A stretch of DNA of 35,648 nt from positions 1-35,648 of the forward strand of contig JAOXRU010000183.1 in assembly GCA_025800395.1 (NCBI GenBank). The letters are read 5' to 3'. The notes beneath the pieces are model-generated. The model worked only from the letters and a program-made list of their open reading frames with translations, did not search any database and had not been told where the DNA came from. Positions 1 through 8,220 of this stretch are shown here, in pieces; the first letter of the stretch is position 1, and each line of letters begins with the position of its first letter. Both the position numbers and the translations under genes were made by a program. Source of the DNA: Flavobacteriaceae bacterium (GTDB lineage Bacteria; Bacteroidota; Bacteroidia; Flavobacteriales; Flavobacteriaceae).

Positions 1-279
1 ACAGTTTTCTACAAACTTTACTTGTACACCAAGCACTTCCGAAGCGGTATCTACAATATGTTTTAAAGACAATTCTGGTTTTACTTCTCCTTTTGGGCGC
101 CCTAAATGACTCATGAGTACGGCACTTCCACCATCTTCCAACACTTTTAAAATGCTTGGCTTAGCTGCTTGTATTCTAGTGGTATCTGTTACTTCAAAGT
201 TCTCGTTTAGGGGCACATTAAAGTCTACGCGTATGAGTGCTTTCTTATTGTTAAAATCAAAATCGTTTATCGTTGCCAT
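1..279 (-). CDS. pgk: Phosphoglycerate kinase, N-terminal part (cut by window edge)
   Basis: Phosphoglycerate kinase transfers phosphate between 1,3-bisphosphoglycerate and ADP in cytosolic glycolysis. Only the first 93 codons are in the window; the rest lies to the left. The translation starts MATINDFDFNNKKALIRVDF and carries the family hallmarks RVDFNVP (residues 17-23), the TDTTRI stretch and the SHLGRPKG loop, which bind 3-phosphoglycerate. The ATG at 277-279 is the natural start because the family begins about here. A TAnnTTTG box lies 20 bases upstream, so the gene probably has its own promoter. The gene reads away from the MarR-type gene's end on the same strand, with a ~200-base gap. 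Identification is secure. Confidence 0.95.
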   Translation of the reverse strand, partial: MATINDFDFNNKKALIRVDFNVPLNENFEVTDTTRIQAAKPSILKVLEDGGSAVLMSHLGRPKGEVKPELSLKHIVDTASEVLGVQVKFVENC

Positions 280-299
280 AAAGAATAGTTTTATGCAAG

Positions 300-307
300 C
301 AAAAATA
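300..307 (-). promoter_or_regulatory. Predicted -7 box for pgk
   Basis: On the minus strand this reads TATTTTTG, an exact match to the Bacteroidota sigma-A -7 consensus TAnnTTTG, 20 bases upstream of the pgk ATG. No clear -33 TTTG/TTG was seen at ideal spacing, so this is a prediction only. Confidence 0.4.
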
Positions 308-482
308 ATACAACCTTTTTAAGATGGAAGCAATAAAAGAATAAAAGATTTGTTTTGGTGATGAATTGTTTTAAAATAGTTTTCTATCGGGAAAGTGTTG
401 CCTTTTCTAACTGCATTTCAATTTGACTACTTTTGGATTTCCTGTGATAATTTGCATCCAAATCCGTTTGTTTTTGTACTTT

Positions 483-935
483 TCAATAGTTTGTTAAGGG
501 CTGGTTGTTGTGAATGTTTTTTAGTATGGTAGACATGGTAGCATTGAGGACTTCTAACTGTTTTGGGGTTAGTCCCCTTAAGGCTAAAAAGTGGTTGTGT
601 TCCAATACTGGACGAATTTCTTTTATGATTTGGAGAGCCCTTGGTGTTGGTACATATTTAGATGTGTCCGAAAAAACCTGCTTTTCGTAGATCAGGTATT
701 TTTCTAGAACCAAAAGATTTAATATTCTTCTGGTTGCTTGGGCATCTTTGAAGAGATAGGTGCCTAGATGGTGTATAGAAATATCGGGATTTTCGATAAG
801 TTTTAGTAAAATGACCGCTTGGTTTAGCGACAAATTGCTAGAGACTTCTTTAAGGTTTTTTTCGGCAAATGAATGGTAAGACACAAGAACTCTTGCCAAT
901 TCAAAGACCAAATTATTGGACGTTAAACTGATCAT
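483..935 (-). CDS. MarR-family transcriptional regulator
   Basis: A 150-residue protein with the layout of MarR dimeric winged-helix repressors: an N-terminal dimer helix, a winged helix-turn-helix at about residues 36-100 (LSLNQAVILLKLIE, then a recognition helix around DAQATRRILNLLVLEKYLI, a wing, and TPRALQIIKEI), and C-terminal dimer helices. Such proteins usually repress efflux, stress or catabolic genes and release DNA on binding a small ligand; the target here is unknown. I start it at the ATG at 933-935; a longer frame begins at a TTG at 1028 but adds 31 residues that do not look like the family. It is divergent from holB with about 195 bases between them, so it may act on its own promoter. 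There is no obvious operator palindrome. Confidence 0.75.
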   Translation of the reverse strand: MISLTSNNLVFELARVLVSYHSFAEKNLKEVSSNLSLNQAVILLKLIENPDISIHHLGTYLFKDAQATRRILNLLVLEKYLIYEKQVFSDTSKYVPTPRALQIIKEIRPVLEHNHFLALRGLTPKQLEVLNATMSTILKNIHNNQPLTNY

Positions 936-1116
936 GGGGTAATCGGTTTTCTTAAGTTTAATGTTTAGTTTAGAGCAATTTACATAATTTTCTATTGACC
1001 ACCTACAAATAATGTTGAATTTTATCAACCAAATGTAGGATTTTGTTTTTGTTCGATATGTTTTTTTAACTTTTCCAAAATTTGGAGACAGTTACTGCTA
1101 TACGCCAAAGTTGTTT

Positions 1117-1124
1117 TATCTTTA
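1117..1124 (+). promoter_or_regulatory. Possible -7 box for holB
   Basis: TATCTTTA, one base off TAnnTTTG, ends five bases before the holB ATG at 1130. If it is used, the transcript would begin at or next to the start codon. The match is imperfect. Confidence 0.25.
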
Positions 1125-1129
1125 CCCCT

Positions 1130-2278
1130 ATGTTTTTTGACGAAATACTAGGACACCAACATTTGAAACAACATTTGAAGCATACTGCCAAAATGGGGCG
1201 TATACCACATGCACAATTGTTTGTAGGCCCAGAGGGCTCGGGGGTATTGCCGATGGCTATTGCCTATGCTGCTTATGTACTCTGTGAGCGCAAAGAAGAT
1301 TTGGGGCAAAAAGAGGCATGTCGCCTAAAGATTACACACTTCAATCATCCCGATTTGCATTTTGTTTTTCCAGTAAACACCAATGATAGGGTAAAGAAAA
1401 ATCCTTTGAGCAATGATTTTTTGGAAGAATGGCGTGCTTTTTTGAATGAACAAATACACGGAAACCTATTTGATTGGTATCGCAAGATTGGTATCGAAAA
1501 AAAACAAGGTCGTATTGGAGTAGACGAAGCCAAAGAAATATTGGCTAAGTTAAAGCTAAAATCGTTTGAAAGCGGTTATAAAATCATGCTGATATGGATG
1601 GCGGAGCGACTCAATCCGGAGGCTTCCAACAAATTGCTCAAACTTATTGAAGAACCTCAGGACAATACCCTAATATTGTTGTTGGCAGAAGACGAAAATC
1701 AAATACTGCCGACTATCAGATCGCGCTGTCAGGCGATCCATTTTCCGGCATTTACGCAGACACAGATCAAAAACGAATTGATCAATCGATTTAATATAGC
1801 GGAGAGTTTGGCTACCAATATTTCCCATAGAAGCAATGGCAATATCAATAAGGCATTGGATTTGATGAATGAAGACTCGGAAGACCTTACCTTTGAGCGA
1901 TGGTTTGTGTATTGGGTGCGGGCTGCCTTTCGCGCCAAGGGAAACAAAGCTGTAGTAAACGATCTGCTGGGCTGGAGTGACGAGATTGCAAAAACAGGTA
2001 GAGAAACCCAAAAACACTTTTTGCAGTTTTGCATCCAATTATTTAGGCAAGCCATGTTGTGGAACTATGGGGTAAAGGATTTGGTATTTATGAAAATGCA
2101 GTACGACAATTTTCAGTTGGAAAAATTTGCCGCTTTTGTACATGAAGCCAATATTTTGGAGATCACCAAGTCTTTGGAAGATGCTATTTATCATATAGAA
2201 CGCAATGGAAATGCCAAAGTGATACTTACAGATTTGTCTTTGAGTCTTACCCGATTGTTGCATAGCAAAGCGGTATAA
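1130..2278 (+). CDS. holB: DNA polymerase III subunit delta'
   Basis: Clamp-loader subunit delta' of the replicative polymerase: with delta and the tau/gamma subunits it opens the beta clamp and loads it on primed DNA. The 382-residue frame has the AAA+ clamp-loader order. A degenerate Walker A, GPEGSG (33-38), lacks the usual lysine, as expected for the non-ATPase delta'. NPEASNKLLKLIEEP lies at 162-176, and the SRC motif at 198-200 supplies the arginine finger to the neighbouring ATPase. The ATG at 1130 begins MFFDEILGHQ, the usual N-terminus; a TTG at 1082 in the same frame is rejected. The zinc-binding cysteine cluster of the E. coli protein is not recognisable; only two cysteines lie in that area. 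It converges on the next gene with about 60 bases between. Confidence 0.9.
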   Translation: MFFDEILGHQHLKQHLKHTAKMGRIPHAQLFVGPEGSGVLPMAIAYAAYVLCERKEDLGQKEACRLKITHFNHPDLHFVFPVNTNDRVKKNPLSNDFLEEWRAFLNEQIHGNLFDWYRKIGIEKKQGRIGVDEAKEILAKLKLKSFESGYKIMLIWMAERLNPEASNKLLKLIEEPQDNTLILLLAEDENQILPTIRSRCQAIHFPAFTQTQIKNELINRFNIAESLATNISHRSNGNINKALDLMNEDSEDLTFERWFVYWVRAAFRAKGNKAVVNDLLGWSDEIAKTGRETQKHFLQFCIQLFRQAMLWNYGVKDLVFMKMQYDNFQLEKFAAFVHEANILEITKSLEDAIYHIERNGNAKVILTDLSLSLTRLLHSKAV

Positions 2279-2337
2279 GCAAAAAGTGGTTAGCCAAAAG
2301 GAAGACTTGTTTTTGATGATGCCATGGCAAAAGGTAT

Positions 2338-3690
2338 TTAGGCACCAATCCATCTACCGAATAGGCCAAACACATTAGGAAAAAACACAGCCATGGCCAT
2401 CACCAATATCACGACCAAAAAAAGGATGCTGATCAGTTTGCCACTCCATCCCATATTTCCGAAGGGAAGCAGGCTAGAAAGGGTAAATTTGCGTATATAG
2501 GCCTGAGGTGGTTCCCAATCGGGCAATATATTTTGAGGTGCTATGATGTCCCAACTTCCCACCACAAAAACCGGCATGAGAAACTTGTAGGTGACCTGAT
2601 CGTGAAACTGATTGATGTCGAATATGCCCGATCGCCAAGTGCCCAAATTGTTGAAAAAAAGTTTGAAGTAATAAGGCTTGTTCCATATAAATTGTTCTTG
2701 CAATTGTTTTTTTTGTAAAAGTTGCGCTGCTGCTTGGTCTAGCTGTGGAGAGATACCATTGGGCTGATTGAGTTTTTGGTAAGTGTTTTGGTGGCGCAAA
2801 TAGATGGGTTGGCCTTTTTGTATATTGGAGGAAATACGTTGTACTTGTGGCTCGTGTCCTATTTTCGCTTGTTCGCAATAGATGGCTCCTATGGCAAAAT
2901 CGGCCTTGGTGTTTTGTCCCATGGCGCTCTGATAATAGATGGGAGAATGATCGGGAACGACCTTCAATATAAAAGACAAATCGCCATAGCGCATATCTTG
3001 ATATTCTTTGCGCAAAGACCCTAAGGGAATGTGTTTTTGGCTACTGCCATACCAATAACCAGGATAAGTGGTCTGTAATTTCTCCGTTTTGCCAGGAGTC
3101 TGTATACAATCTTTATCTGGGGAGATGTCTACGGTGACATGAAATTCGGTGAGCCACAACTGCATGACTAAATATTGCCATTTTTTTCCCAAACTATCTA
3201 AGGGAATTCGCTTTTTGTACAGTTTGTGGGGCTGTTTGCTGGTTTTGCTGCTCAAAAAATTCCCCAATACAGATTGTTTTGGTTTTTGTAGGCGAACATC
3301 CTGTATGCGTATTTGCACATCTGGTAATCCGTAGCAAGGATGGTCTGGATCGAAATGGGCGGAAAGGCCATCGAAATGTTTGAGTTGTGCGTTTTCCGAA
3401 TCAAATAATTGGTCGTGAAACTTAATGGCTTCTAAATGTACCTGTGGCCCTTCAAAATTTCCTGATGTGCCTTCGCTATTAGCAGCAGGAGATAGGCGGA
3501 ACTGTTCACTAGTTTCTTTTTCTTGGAGAAATTTTTGTAATTGACTATCGATATGTTGTCGGTATTGTGAAATATACGCCTGGTATTCAGGATTGTCTAT
3601 GGTGTGCTGCAATTGTTGTTGTCGGGCGATAAGCAAGCCTACATATACCAAAAGTAAGGCCACAAAGAAAAGGAGATACTTTTTTTGCAT
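2338..3690 (-). CDS. Unrecognised membrane protein with a TM segment at each end
   Basis: I do not recognise this 450-residue protein. It starts with a hydrophobic segment (residues 4-22, LLFFVALLLVYVGLLIA), has a long soluble middle and ends with a second strongly hydrophobic segment (about 417-440, LISILFLVVILVMAMAVFF). The middle would therefore be extracytoplasmic with both ends anchored. It is rich in glutamine and aromatic residues and has a coiled-coil-like stretch at about 25-60. I see no enzyme motif. The two-TM arrangement resembles polysaccharide co-polymerases superficially, but the spacing and the absence of the family's proline-rich second TM make that unsupported. It appears single-gene, converging on holB; a TACCTTTA box lies 16 bases upstream of its ATG. 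An intact 1.35-kb frame with signal-like and TM segments makes a real gene very likely. Confidence 0.75.
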   Translation of the reverse strand: MQKKYLLFFVALLLVYVGLLIARQQQLQHTIDNPEYQAYISQYRQHIDSQLQKFLQEKETSEQFRLSPAANSEGTSGNFEGPQVHLEAIKFHDQLFDSENAQLKHFDGLSAHFDPDHPCYGLPDVQIRIQDVRLQKPKQSVLGNFLSSKTSKQPHKLYKKRIPLDSLGKKWQYLVMQLWLTEFHVTVDISPDKDCIQTPGKTEKLQTTYPGYWYGSSQKHIPLGSLRKEYQDMRYGDLSFILKVVPDHSPIYYQSAMGQNTKADFAIGAIYCEQAKIGHEPQVQRISSNIQKGQPIYLRHQNTYQKLNQPNGISPQLDQAAAQLLQKKQLQEQFIWNKPYYFKLFFNNLGTWRSGIFDINQFHDQVTYKFLMPVFVVGSWDIIAPQNILPDWEPPQAYIRKFTLSSLLPFGNMGWSGKLISILFLVVILVMAMAVFFPNVFGLFGRWIGA

Positions 3691-3839
3691 GATCCTATAT
3701 TTTACCTAAAGGTAAGAAAAATCTTTCTTTTTTTAGAGTGGTGATGTTTTTCATCATTCCAATTGGGGGAGTATAGTGGAATGATGAATCGGATACAATT
3801 TTTGTATTTTAGACCCCAATAATTAAAAATCCTCCCATA

Positions 3840-4223
3840 ATGTCGTTTATTACCGAAAGTATATTGTTGTTGTTTGTAGCTATCACTTTTTTGCAGAGTG
3901 GTTGGGACAAGATTACCGATTGGGGTGGGAATGTCGGTTGGCTCAAAGAACATTTTAACAAAACCTTTATTGCTAATATGGTGCCTATGTCGGTAGCCAT
4001 TATTTTGGTTTTGGAACTCATAGTTGGTTTTTTGGCCATTATAGGATTGTATACGTTGCAAACCATTGGCAGCAAAGATTTTGCACTATACGCCACTATA
4101 ATAGCAGCGATTTGTTTGCTGATGTTGTTATTTGGACAACGTGTCGCAAAAGATTACGATGGGGCAAGAACTATCGTTATTTACCTTATACCCACTGTTT
4201 TTCTGTTGCATTTGTTGGCATAA
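3840..4223 (+). CDS. DoxX-like four-TM membrane protein
   Basis: A 127-residue integral membrane protein with four hydrophobic helices, the layout of the DoxX/DoxX-like family. Typical features are the N-terminal helix followed by FLQSGWDKITDW (a G-x-x-K loop after TM1), an amphipathic stretch with phenylalanines, then TM2 (VPMSVAIILVLELIVGFLAII), TM3 and TM4. Members are linked to quinone or redox functions and stress in several bacteria, but a biochemical role here cannot be read from the sequence. It stands alone between two minus-strand genes. Small antisense frames inside it (3702-4096) have no coding character. Start is the ATG giving MSFITES. Confidence 0.75.
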   Translation: MSFITESILLLFVAITFLQSGWDKITDWGGNVGWLKEHFNKTFIANMVPMSVAIILVLELIVGFLAIIGLYTLQTIGSKDFALYATIIAAICLLMLLFGQRVAKDYDGARTIVIYLIPTVFLLHLLA

Positions 4224-4298
4224 TGTCAAAAGAGAAGCGCAGTATCCTTTGCTAAGTATGGATAAAAAAGTGCCACTTGCTTCTCTGTAAACAAAGGC

Positions 4299-4340
4299 AA
4301 TGCAGTAGCTAAACCTTAAAAAGTGTGCTTCTACTACATT
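4299..4340. terminator. Imperfect inverted repeat between convergent genes
   Basis: AATGCAGTAG (4299-4308) and CTACTACATT (4331-4340) pair at nine of ten positions around a 22-base loop, between the DoxX-like gene and the converging exported-protein gene. There is no strong T-run, so terminator function is only suggested. Confidence 0.25.
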
Positions 4341-4343
4341 GGG

Positions 4344-4808
4344 CTATTGCCCCTGGGTAGCTTTTTCGGCTACGACTCGCAATGTATCGAAATGGCTGCG
4401 CACCAAATCTATAGCAGCTTGGCCGTAGTTGGATTTGTAATGATTGATTTGTGCATTTAATGCAGGCAACATCATTTCTTTGGTGGCCTTGTCGGCTTTC
4501 TTCATTTCTTTTTCATAAGCAATAAGCCCGATCAGACTGCTTATAAGCCCAACTTTTTTTGCATAATTGTTGTCCCAACCGTATTTTTTGATGGTTTTTT
4601 CTGCTTCTTTCTTCGCATTCAATGGGATGTTGTTGCCGTCTACTTCTTTTTCCAATCGTTTTCCCAGGGCATTCAAATCTTTGGTAAGGGGAACAAAAGT
4701 TTTGATAAACCGATCGATATCCGAGGCATCGATGTTTTGCGCTTGTAGGCTAGAAGTTGTCAAAAATGTTATGGTGACTATCGCTATCGAGATAAAGTTT
4801 TTCATCAT
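4344..4808 (-). CDS. Small exported protein of unknown function
   Basis: A 154-residue protein with a clear Sec signal peptide: MMKNF, a hydrophobic core ISIAIVTITFLTT, and a cleavage site after SLQAQ at about residue 24. The mature part is predicted to be mostly helical and highly charged (KEAEKTIKKYG, KEMKKADKATKEMM), with no cysteine pair or enzyme motif that I recognise. Two successive ATG codons start the gene; either works. It lies 55 bases downstream of the NTF2-like lipoprotein on the same strand, so the two are probably co-transcribed and both act in the periplasm or envelope. No function is assigned. Confidence 0.7.
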   Translation of the reverse strand: MMKNFISIAIVTITFLTTSSLQAQNIDASDIDRFIKTFVPLTKDLNALGKRLEKEVDGNNIPLNAKKEAEKTIKKYGWDNNYAKKVGLISSLIGLIAYEKEMKKADKATKEMMLPALNAQINHYKSNYGQAAIDLVRSHFDTLRVVAEKATQGQ

Positions 4809-4863
4809 GTTTTGGTTAGGATAGGTGAAAGTGTATTTTTTTTGTTCTATGATAAGAACGTTT

Positions 4864-5394
4864 TTATTTCATTTTGTTTTTGAAATTGGTCATAAAAATG
4901 CTGTCATTCTTTTTGTTGGCTGCGATGACTTCTTGTATGTTGTCGTTGGGAACTTCTACCGATAGCACATAGTGTTTGATTTTCCATCCTTCTTCTTTTT
5001 TTTGTAAAACTCCAGAGCCCCTGCAGGTTCCCATCCAAGTTTGGAGTAGCTCGTCAAACCAAGCAATATCGCCTGTATCGTTGGTATAAATATTTCGTTC
5101 TAGGGTTTTGAAATCCCAAGCTTTTCCGCGGTCGAAATACGGCTTGGCAAACCCCACAAAGGCTTCTTTCGACCAGTTTTCTGTAGCATCTGTACCTATA
5201 TAAATAGAAATACTATCCATAGTACCAAAAAACACCTCGGCATTAGCATCGCTTGCAGCTTGGTGCCAAGCTACCATTAGGGTGTTAAGATTGTTTTTAA
5301 TGGTTTCTTTTTCCTGTTGGTTTAAGACTTTAGGTGGAGTATTACAAGCCATAAATAGACTTATACAAAGCAGACTTAGCATAGTTTTTTGCAT
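4864..5394 (-). CDS. Lipoprotein with NTF2/SnoaL-like domain
   Basis: A 176-residue protein with a lipoprotein signal: hydrophobic MLSLLCISLFMAC followed by NTPP, giving a lipobox L-F-M-A-C with the acylated cysteine at residue 17. The rest fits the NTF2-like cone fold (SnoaL-like/DUF4440 type): a long helix TIKNNLNTLMVAWHQAASDAN, a FFGTMDSISIYIGTDATENW strand/loop region, FKTLERNIYTNDTGDIAWF and a closing strand EEGWKIKHYVLSVEV. Such domains bind small hydrophobic molecules or act as accessory domains; no catalytic residue set can be named. Probable two-gene unit with the exported protein downstream (55-base gap). Confidence 0.75.
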   Translation of the reverse strand: MQKTMLSLLCISLFMACNTPPKVLNQQEKETIKNNLNTLMVAWHQAASDANAEVFFGTMDSISIYIGTDATENWSKEAFVGFAKPYFDRGKAWDFKTLERNIYTNDTGDIAWFDELLQTWMGTCRGSGVLQKKEEGWKIKHYVLSVEVPNDNIQEVIAANKKNDSIFMTNFKNKMK

Positions 5395-5556
5395 GATGTG
5401 ATAATTTAGGCCTGAAATTACAGTTTTTTTTCTAACCCAGAAGGATCTACGATAAAGAGGAATTAGGCCCAGTAGGGAACATATTTCGCAAATTTTTTGG
5501 ATGTACTATTTGTTTTTTTTCTTTAATTCCAAAACTGTTGTGAAGGCTTGTATTTG

Positions 5557-5802
5557 TCATTTCTTCCATACCGCCCCCAGATAGCCAAAAGCTTGCTCTT
5601 CAATACAAATGGTATTGGATAAATCGGGTATATTCTCCAATATTTTTAAAATGTTTACTTTGAATTCAAACCATTCTTTTTTAGAAGACTAAGATCGCAA
5701 ATCGCTTATTATGGCTCTAATTTTTCCTTCTTTCTTAACAATCACATAAAACACACAAAAAGAATAGGTTGGATAATCCTCTTTATTTCCGTTACATAAA
5801 AG
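5557..5802 (-). pseudogene. Remnant of an unidentified gene with an in-frame stop
   Basis: The ~520-base gap before tex contains, on the minus strand, one frame that reads like protein for about 82 codons. It includes EDYPTYSFCVFYVIVKKEGK and IRAIISDLRS, then a TAG at 5689-5691. It continues in the same frame as SSKKEWFEFKVNILKILENI and ends with EEQAFGYLGAVWKK and a TGA at 5557-5559. There is no start codon: the frame is closed on the left by a TGA at 5803-5805. It looks like the C-terminal end of a decayed gene that lost its 5' part and gained a stop. I do not recognise the family. The protein-like composition is my only evidence, so confidence is modest. Confidence 0.4.
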
Positions 5803-5887
5803 TCACATAAATAAATATACTTAAAATAGGGGTAACAGTTTTTTAAAGTGTTTTTTAATTGGAATAGAATTTTCTTATTGAAAATGA

Positions 5888-5895
5888 TATTTTTG
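5888..5895 (+). promoter_or_regulatory. Predicted -7 box for tex
   Basis: TATTTTTG matches TAnnTTTG exactly, 22 bases upstream of the tex ATG at 5918. The surrounding 5.4-5.9 kb gap otherwise contains only the gene remnant and AT-rich sequence. Confidence 0.4.
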
Positions 5896-5917
5896 CTAGT
5901 CCAAAAAAGAATATACT

Positions 5918-8038
5918 ATGATCGCATTCATACAGAAACAACTGCAATTACCAGAAAAATCTGTTGCCAATACGGTAAAGCTTTTAAATGAAGATGCTAC
6001 CGTACCTTTTATTTCTCGTTATCGAAAAGAAATGACGGGCGGATTGGACGAAACGGAGATTTTGGCCATACAGCAATTGAAGCAGACGTATGAGGATTTG
6101 CAGAAGCGAAAAGAGAGCATCAAAAAGGCAATAGCCGAACAAGAAGCGCTAACGCCCGAATTGGAAAAGAAAATCGACAACTGTGCGGATATGGTAAGTT
6201 TGGAAGATCTGTACTTGCCATTCAAGAAAAAGAGAAAAACCCGTGCGACCAAGGCCAAAGAAAATGGTTTGGAGCCTTTGGCAAAAATCATCATGTCTCA
6301 GCAAGCCAAGGATTTGGAACATATAGCTGAGGCTTATTTGAATGATGCCGTGGTGGATGTAGAAGCCGCTTTGGCTGGGGCAAGGGATATCATCGCCGAA
6401 TGGATAAACGAAAACCAATATATACGTACCAGACTGCGAAAATTATATAGCAGAAAGGCTGCTATAAGCACTACGGTGGTTAAAGACAAAAAAAATGAGG
6501 ATGCAGCAAAGAAGTATTTGCAGTATTTTGATTGGAGCGAGCCTTTGCGGCCTTGCCCATCCCATAGGTTGTTGGCTATTCTACGAGCGGAGGCCGAGGG
6601 TTATATTCGTTTTAAGGTAGCTGTAGAAGAAGACGATGCCTTGGATATTATAGATGATACGGTAATTAAAAACGACAATCAAGATACTGCCGACCAACTA
6701 TTTGATGCGATCAAAGATGCTTATAAGCGGCTATTGGCACCATCTATATCCAACGATGTGCTCAAAGAGGCCAAAGAGCAAGCAGATAGCACTGCCATAC
6801 AGGTTTTTGCCAATAATTTGCGCCAACTCTTGTTGGGTGCACCTTTGGGAGAGAAACGAATTTTGGCTTTGGATCCGGGGTTTAGAAGTGGTTGTAAATT
6901 GGTTTGTTTAGACGAAAAAGGCGATTTAAAACACAACGAAAACATCTATCCACATCCGCCTCAAAACAAAATGACCGAGGCCATGAAGAAGGTTAGAAGC
7001 TTGGTAAGCGCTTATAAAATAGAAGCGATAGCCATTGGAAATGGTACTGCTTCTAGAGAAACCGAAGCCTTTATCAAGCGAATTGGTTTTGATAGAGATT
7101 TACAGGTGTTTGTGGTAAATGAAGCGGGTGCATCGGTATATTCTGCCAGCACTATAGCGCGCAAGGAATTTCCCAATTACGATGTTACCGTCCGGGGTGC
7201 CGTTTCTATTGGTAGGCGATTGGCCGATCCATTGGCGGAATTGGTAAAAATTGACCCCAAAAGCATAGGTGTGGGACAGTATCAACACGATGTGGACCAA
7301 GGGCAATTGAAGAAGCAGTTAGACGCAACGGTGATGAGTTGTGTGAATACTGTGGGTGTGAACATCAATACAGCCAGTGCTAGTTTGCTATCTTATGTAG
7401 CGGGTATCGGCCCAGCTTTGGCCGAAAACATCGTGAAATACCGATCCGAAAACAAAGGCATTCGAAGTCGCAAAGAATTGTTGGACGTGCCCCGATTGGG
7501 CAAAAAAGCCTATGAGCAGGCAGCTGGATTTATACGCGTAAGACAGGGCGAAAACCCCTTAGACGATTCGGCAGTGCATCCAGAGCGATATAAGTTGGTG
7601 GCCAAAATGGCAAAAGATGTAAAAACCCCGCTGACATCTTTGATTGGCAATAAAGAGGCTATTCAGAAAATTGACATAAAAAAATATTGTACAGAAGAGG
7701 TGGGTATACCGACGCTGGAAGATATCGTTGCCGAATTAGAAAAACCTGGCTTAGACCCTAGGGAGAAAGCCAAGGTCTTTTCTTTCGATCCACGTTTGCA
7801 AAATATCAGCGATGTAAAAGCCGGTATGCGTGTGCCCGGTATCGTAAATAATATCACCAACTTTGGTTGCTTTGTAGATATCGGCATCAAGGAAAGTGGT
7901 TTGGTACATATTTCCAAGCTTGCTAATACATATGTGAGCGATGTAAATGCCGTAGTACAGTTGCACCAGCACGTATCGGTAAAAGTAGTAGAGGTAGATT
8001 TGGATAGAAAACGCATACAATTATCTATGGTAGATTAG
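5918..8038 (+). CDS. tex: Tex-family RNA-binding transcription accessory protein
   Basis: Cytosolic nucleic-acid-binding protein related to eukaryotic Spt6, thought to act on transcription or RNA handling. At 706 residues it is slightly shorter than the E. coli-type ~770. Domains in order: Tex N-terminal helical region (1-200, with FISRYRKEMTGGLDE and DLYLPFKKKRKTRA); YqgF/RNase H-like domain (about 310-440, RILALDPGFRSGCK and AIAIGNGTASRETE); helix-hairpin-helix region (about 475-560, VNINTASASLLSYVAGIGPA and RKELLDVPRLGKKAYEQAAG); and a C-terminal S1 RNA-binding domain (about 635-705, VPGIVNNITNFGCFVDIG). It is monocistronic with its own -7 box and a hairpin terminator downstream. Identification is secure. 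Confidence 0.95.
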   Translation: MIAFIQKQLQLPEKSVANTVKLLNEDATVPFISRYRKEMTGGLDETEILAIQQLKQTYEDLQKRKESIKKAIAEQEALTPELEKKIDNCADMVSLEDLYLPFKKKRKTRATKAKENGLEPLAKIIMSQQAKDLEHIAEAYLNDAVVDVEAALAGARDIIAEWINENQYIRTRLRKLYSRKAAISTTVVKDKKNEDAAKKYLQYFDWSEPLRPCPSHRLLAILRAEAEGYIRFKVAVEEDDALDIIDDTVIKNDNQDTADQLFDAIKDAYKRLLAPSISNDVLKEAKEQADSTAIQVFANNLRQLLLGAPLGEKRILALDPGFRSGCKLVCLDEKGDLKHNENIYPHPPQNKMTEAMKKVRSLVSAYKIEAIAIGNGTASRETEAFIKRIGFDRDLQVFVVNEAGASVYSASTIARKEFPNYDVTVRGAVSIGRRLADPLAELVKIDPKSIGVGQYQHDVDQGQLKKQLDATVMSCVNTVGVNINTASASLLSYVAGIGPALAENIVKYRSENKGIRSRKELLDVPRLGKKAYEQAAGFIRVRQGENPLDDSAVHPERYKLVAKMAKDVKTPLTSLIGNKEAIQKIDIKKYCTEEVGIPTLEDIVAELEKPGLDPREKAKVFSFDPRLQNISDVKAGMRVPGIVNNITNFGCFVDIGIKESGLVHISKLANTYVSDVNAVVQLHQHVSVKVVEVDLDRKRIQLSMVD

Positions 8039-8167
8039 CCTATTTCCCATAGGGAACGCTACCTTCTATTGGCGCTCCTTTTTAAGAATGATCCAACAAA
8101 CATTACATTCTAAGAAATCTCTTCAGGCTTTAGGAAATAGCTGTTTGTGTTACAAAATGATAGGAAC

Positions 8168-8203
8168 AAAAAAAGCTGTCTTTTTACAGACAGCTTCTTT
8201 TTA
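8168..8203. terminator. Bidirectional intrinsic terminator
   Basis: A perfect 8-bp stem AAGCTGTC (8173-8180) / GACAGCTT (8189-8196) with an 8-base loop has an A-run on its left and a T-run on its right. It can therefore end transcripts from tex (+) and from the PD40/OmpA gene (-), which converge here. Confidence 0.75.
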
Positions 8204-8220
8204 TATTGGGTGTAAGAACA

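Noticed and set aside
1030-1037. TACATTTG on the minus strand as promoter of the MarR-type gene
   Set aside because: It matches TAnnTTTG but lies about 95 bases from the chosen ATG, so it is not better than chance without expression data.
1670-2353. Overlapping minus-strand frames inside and after holB
   Set aside because: They are antisense to the delta' coding sequence with its SRC motif intact; none has recognisable protein features.
3702-4096. Two minus-strand frames across the DoxX-like gene
   Set aside because: The plus-strand frame has four clear TM helices and the family loop; the antisense frames do not resemble proteins.
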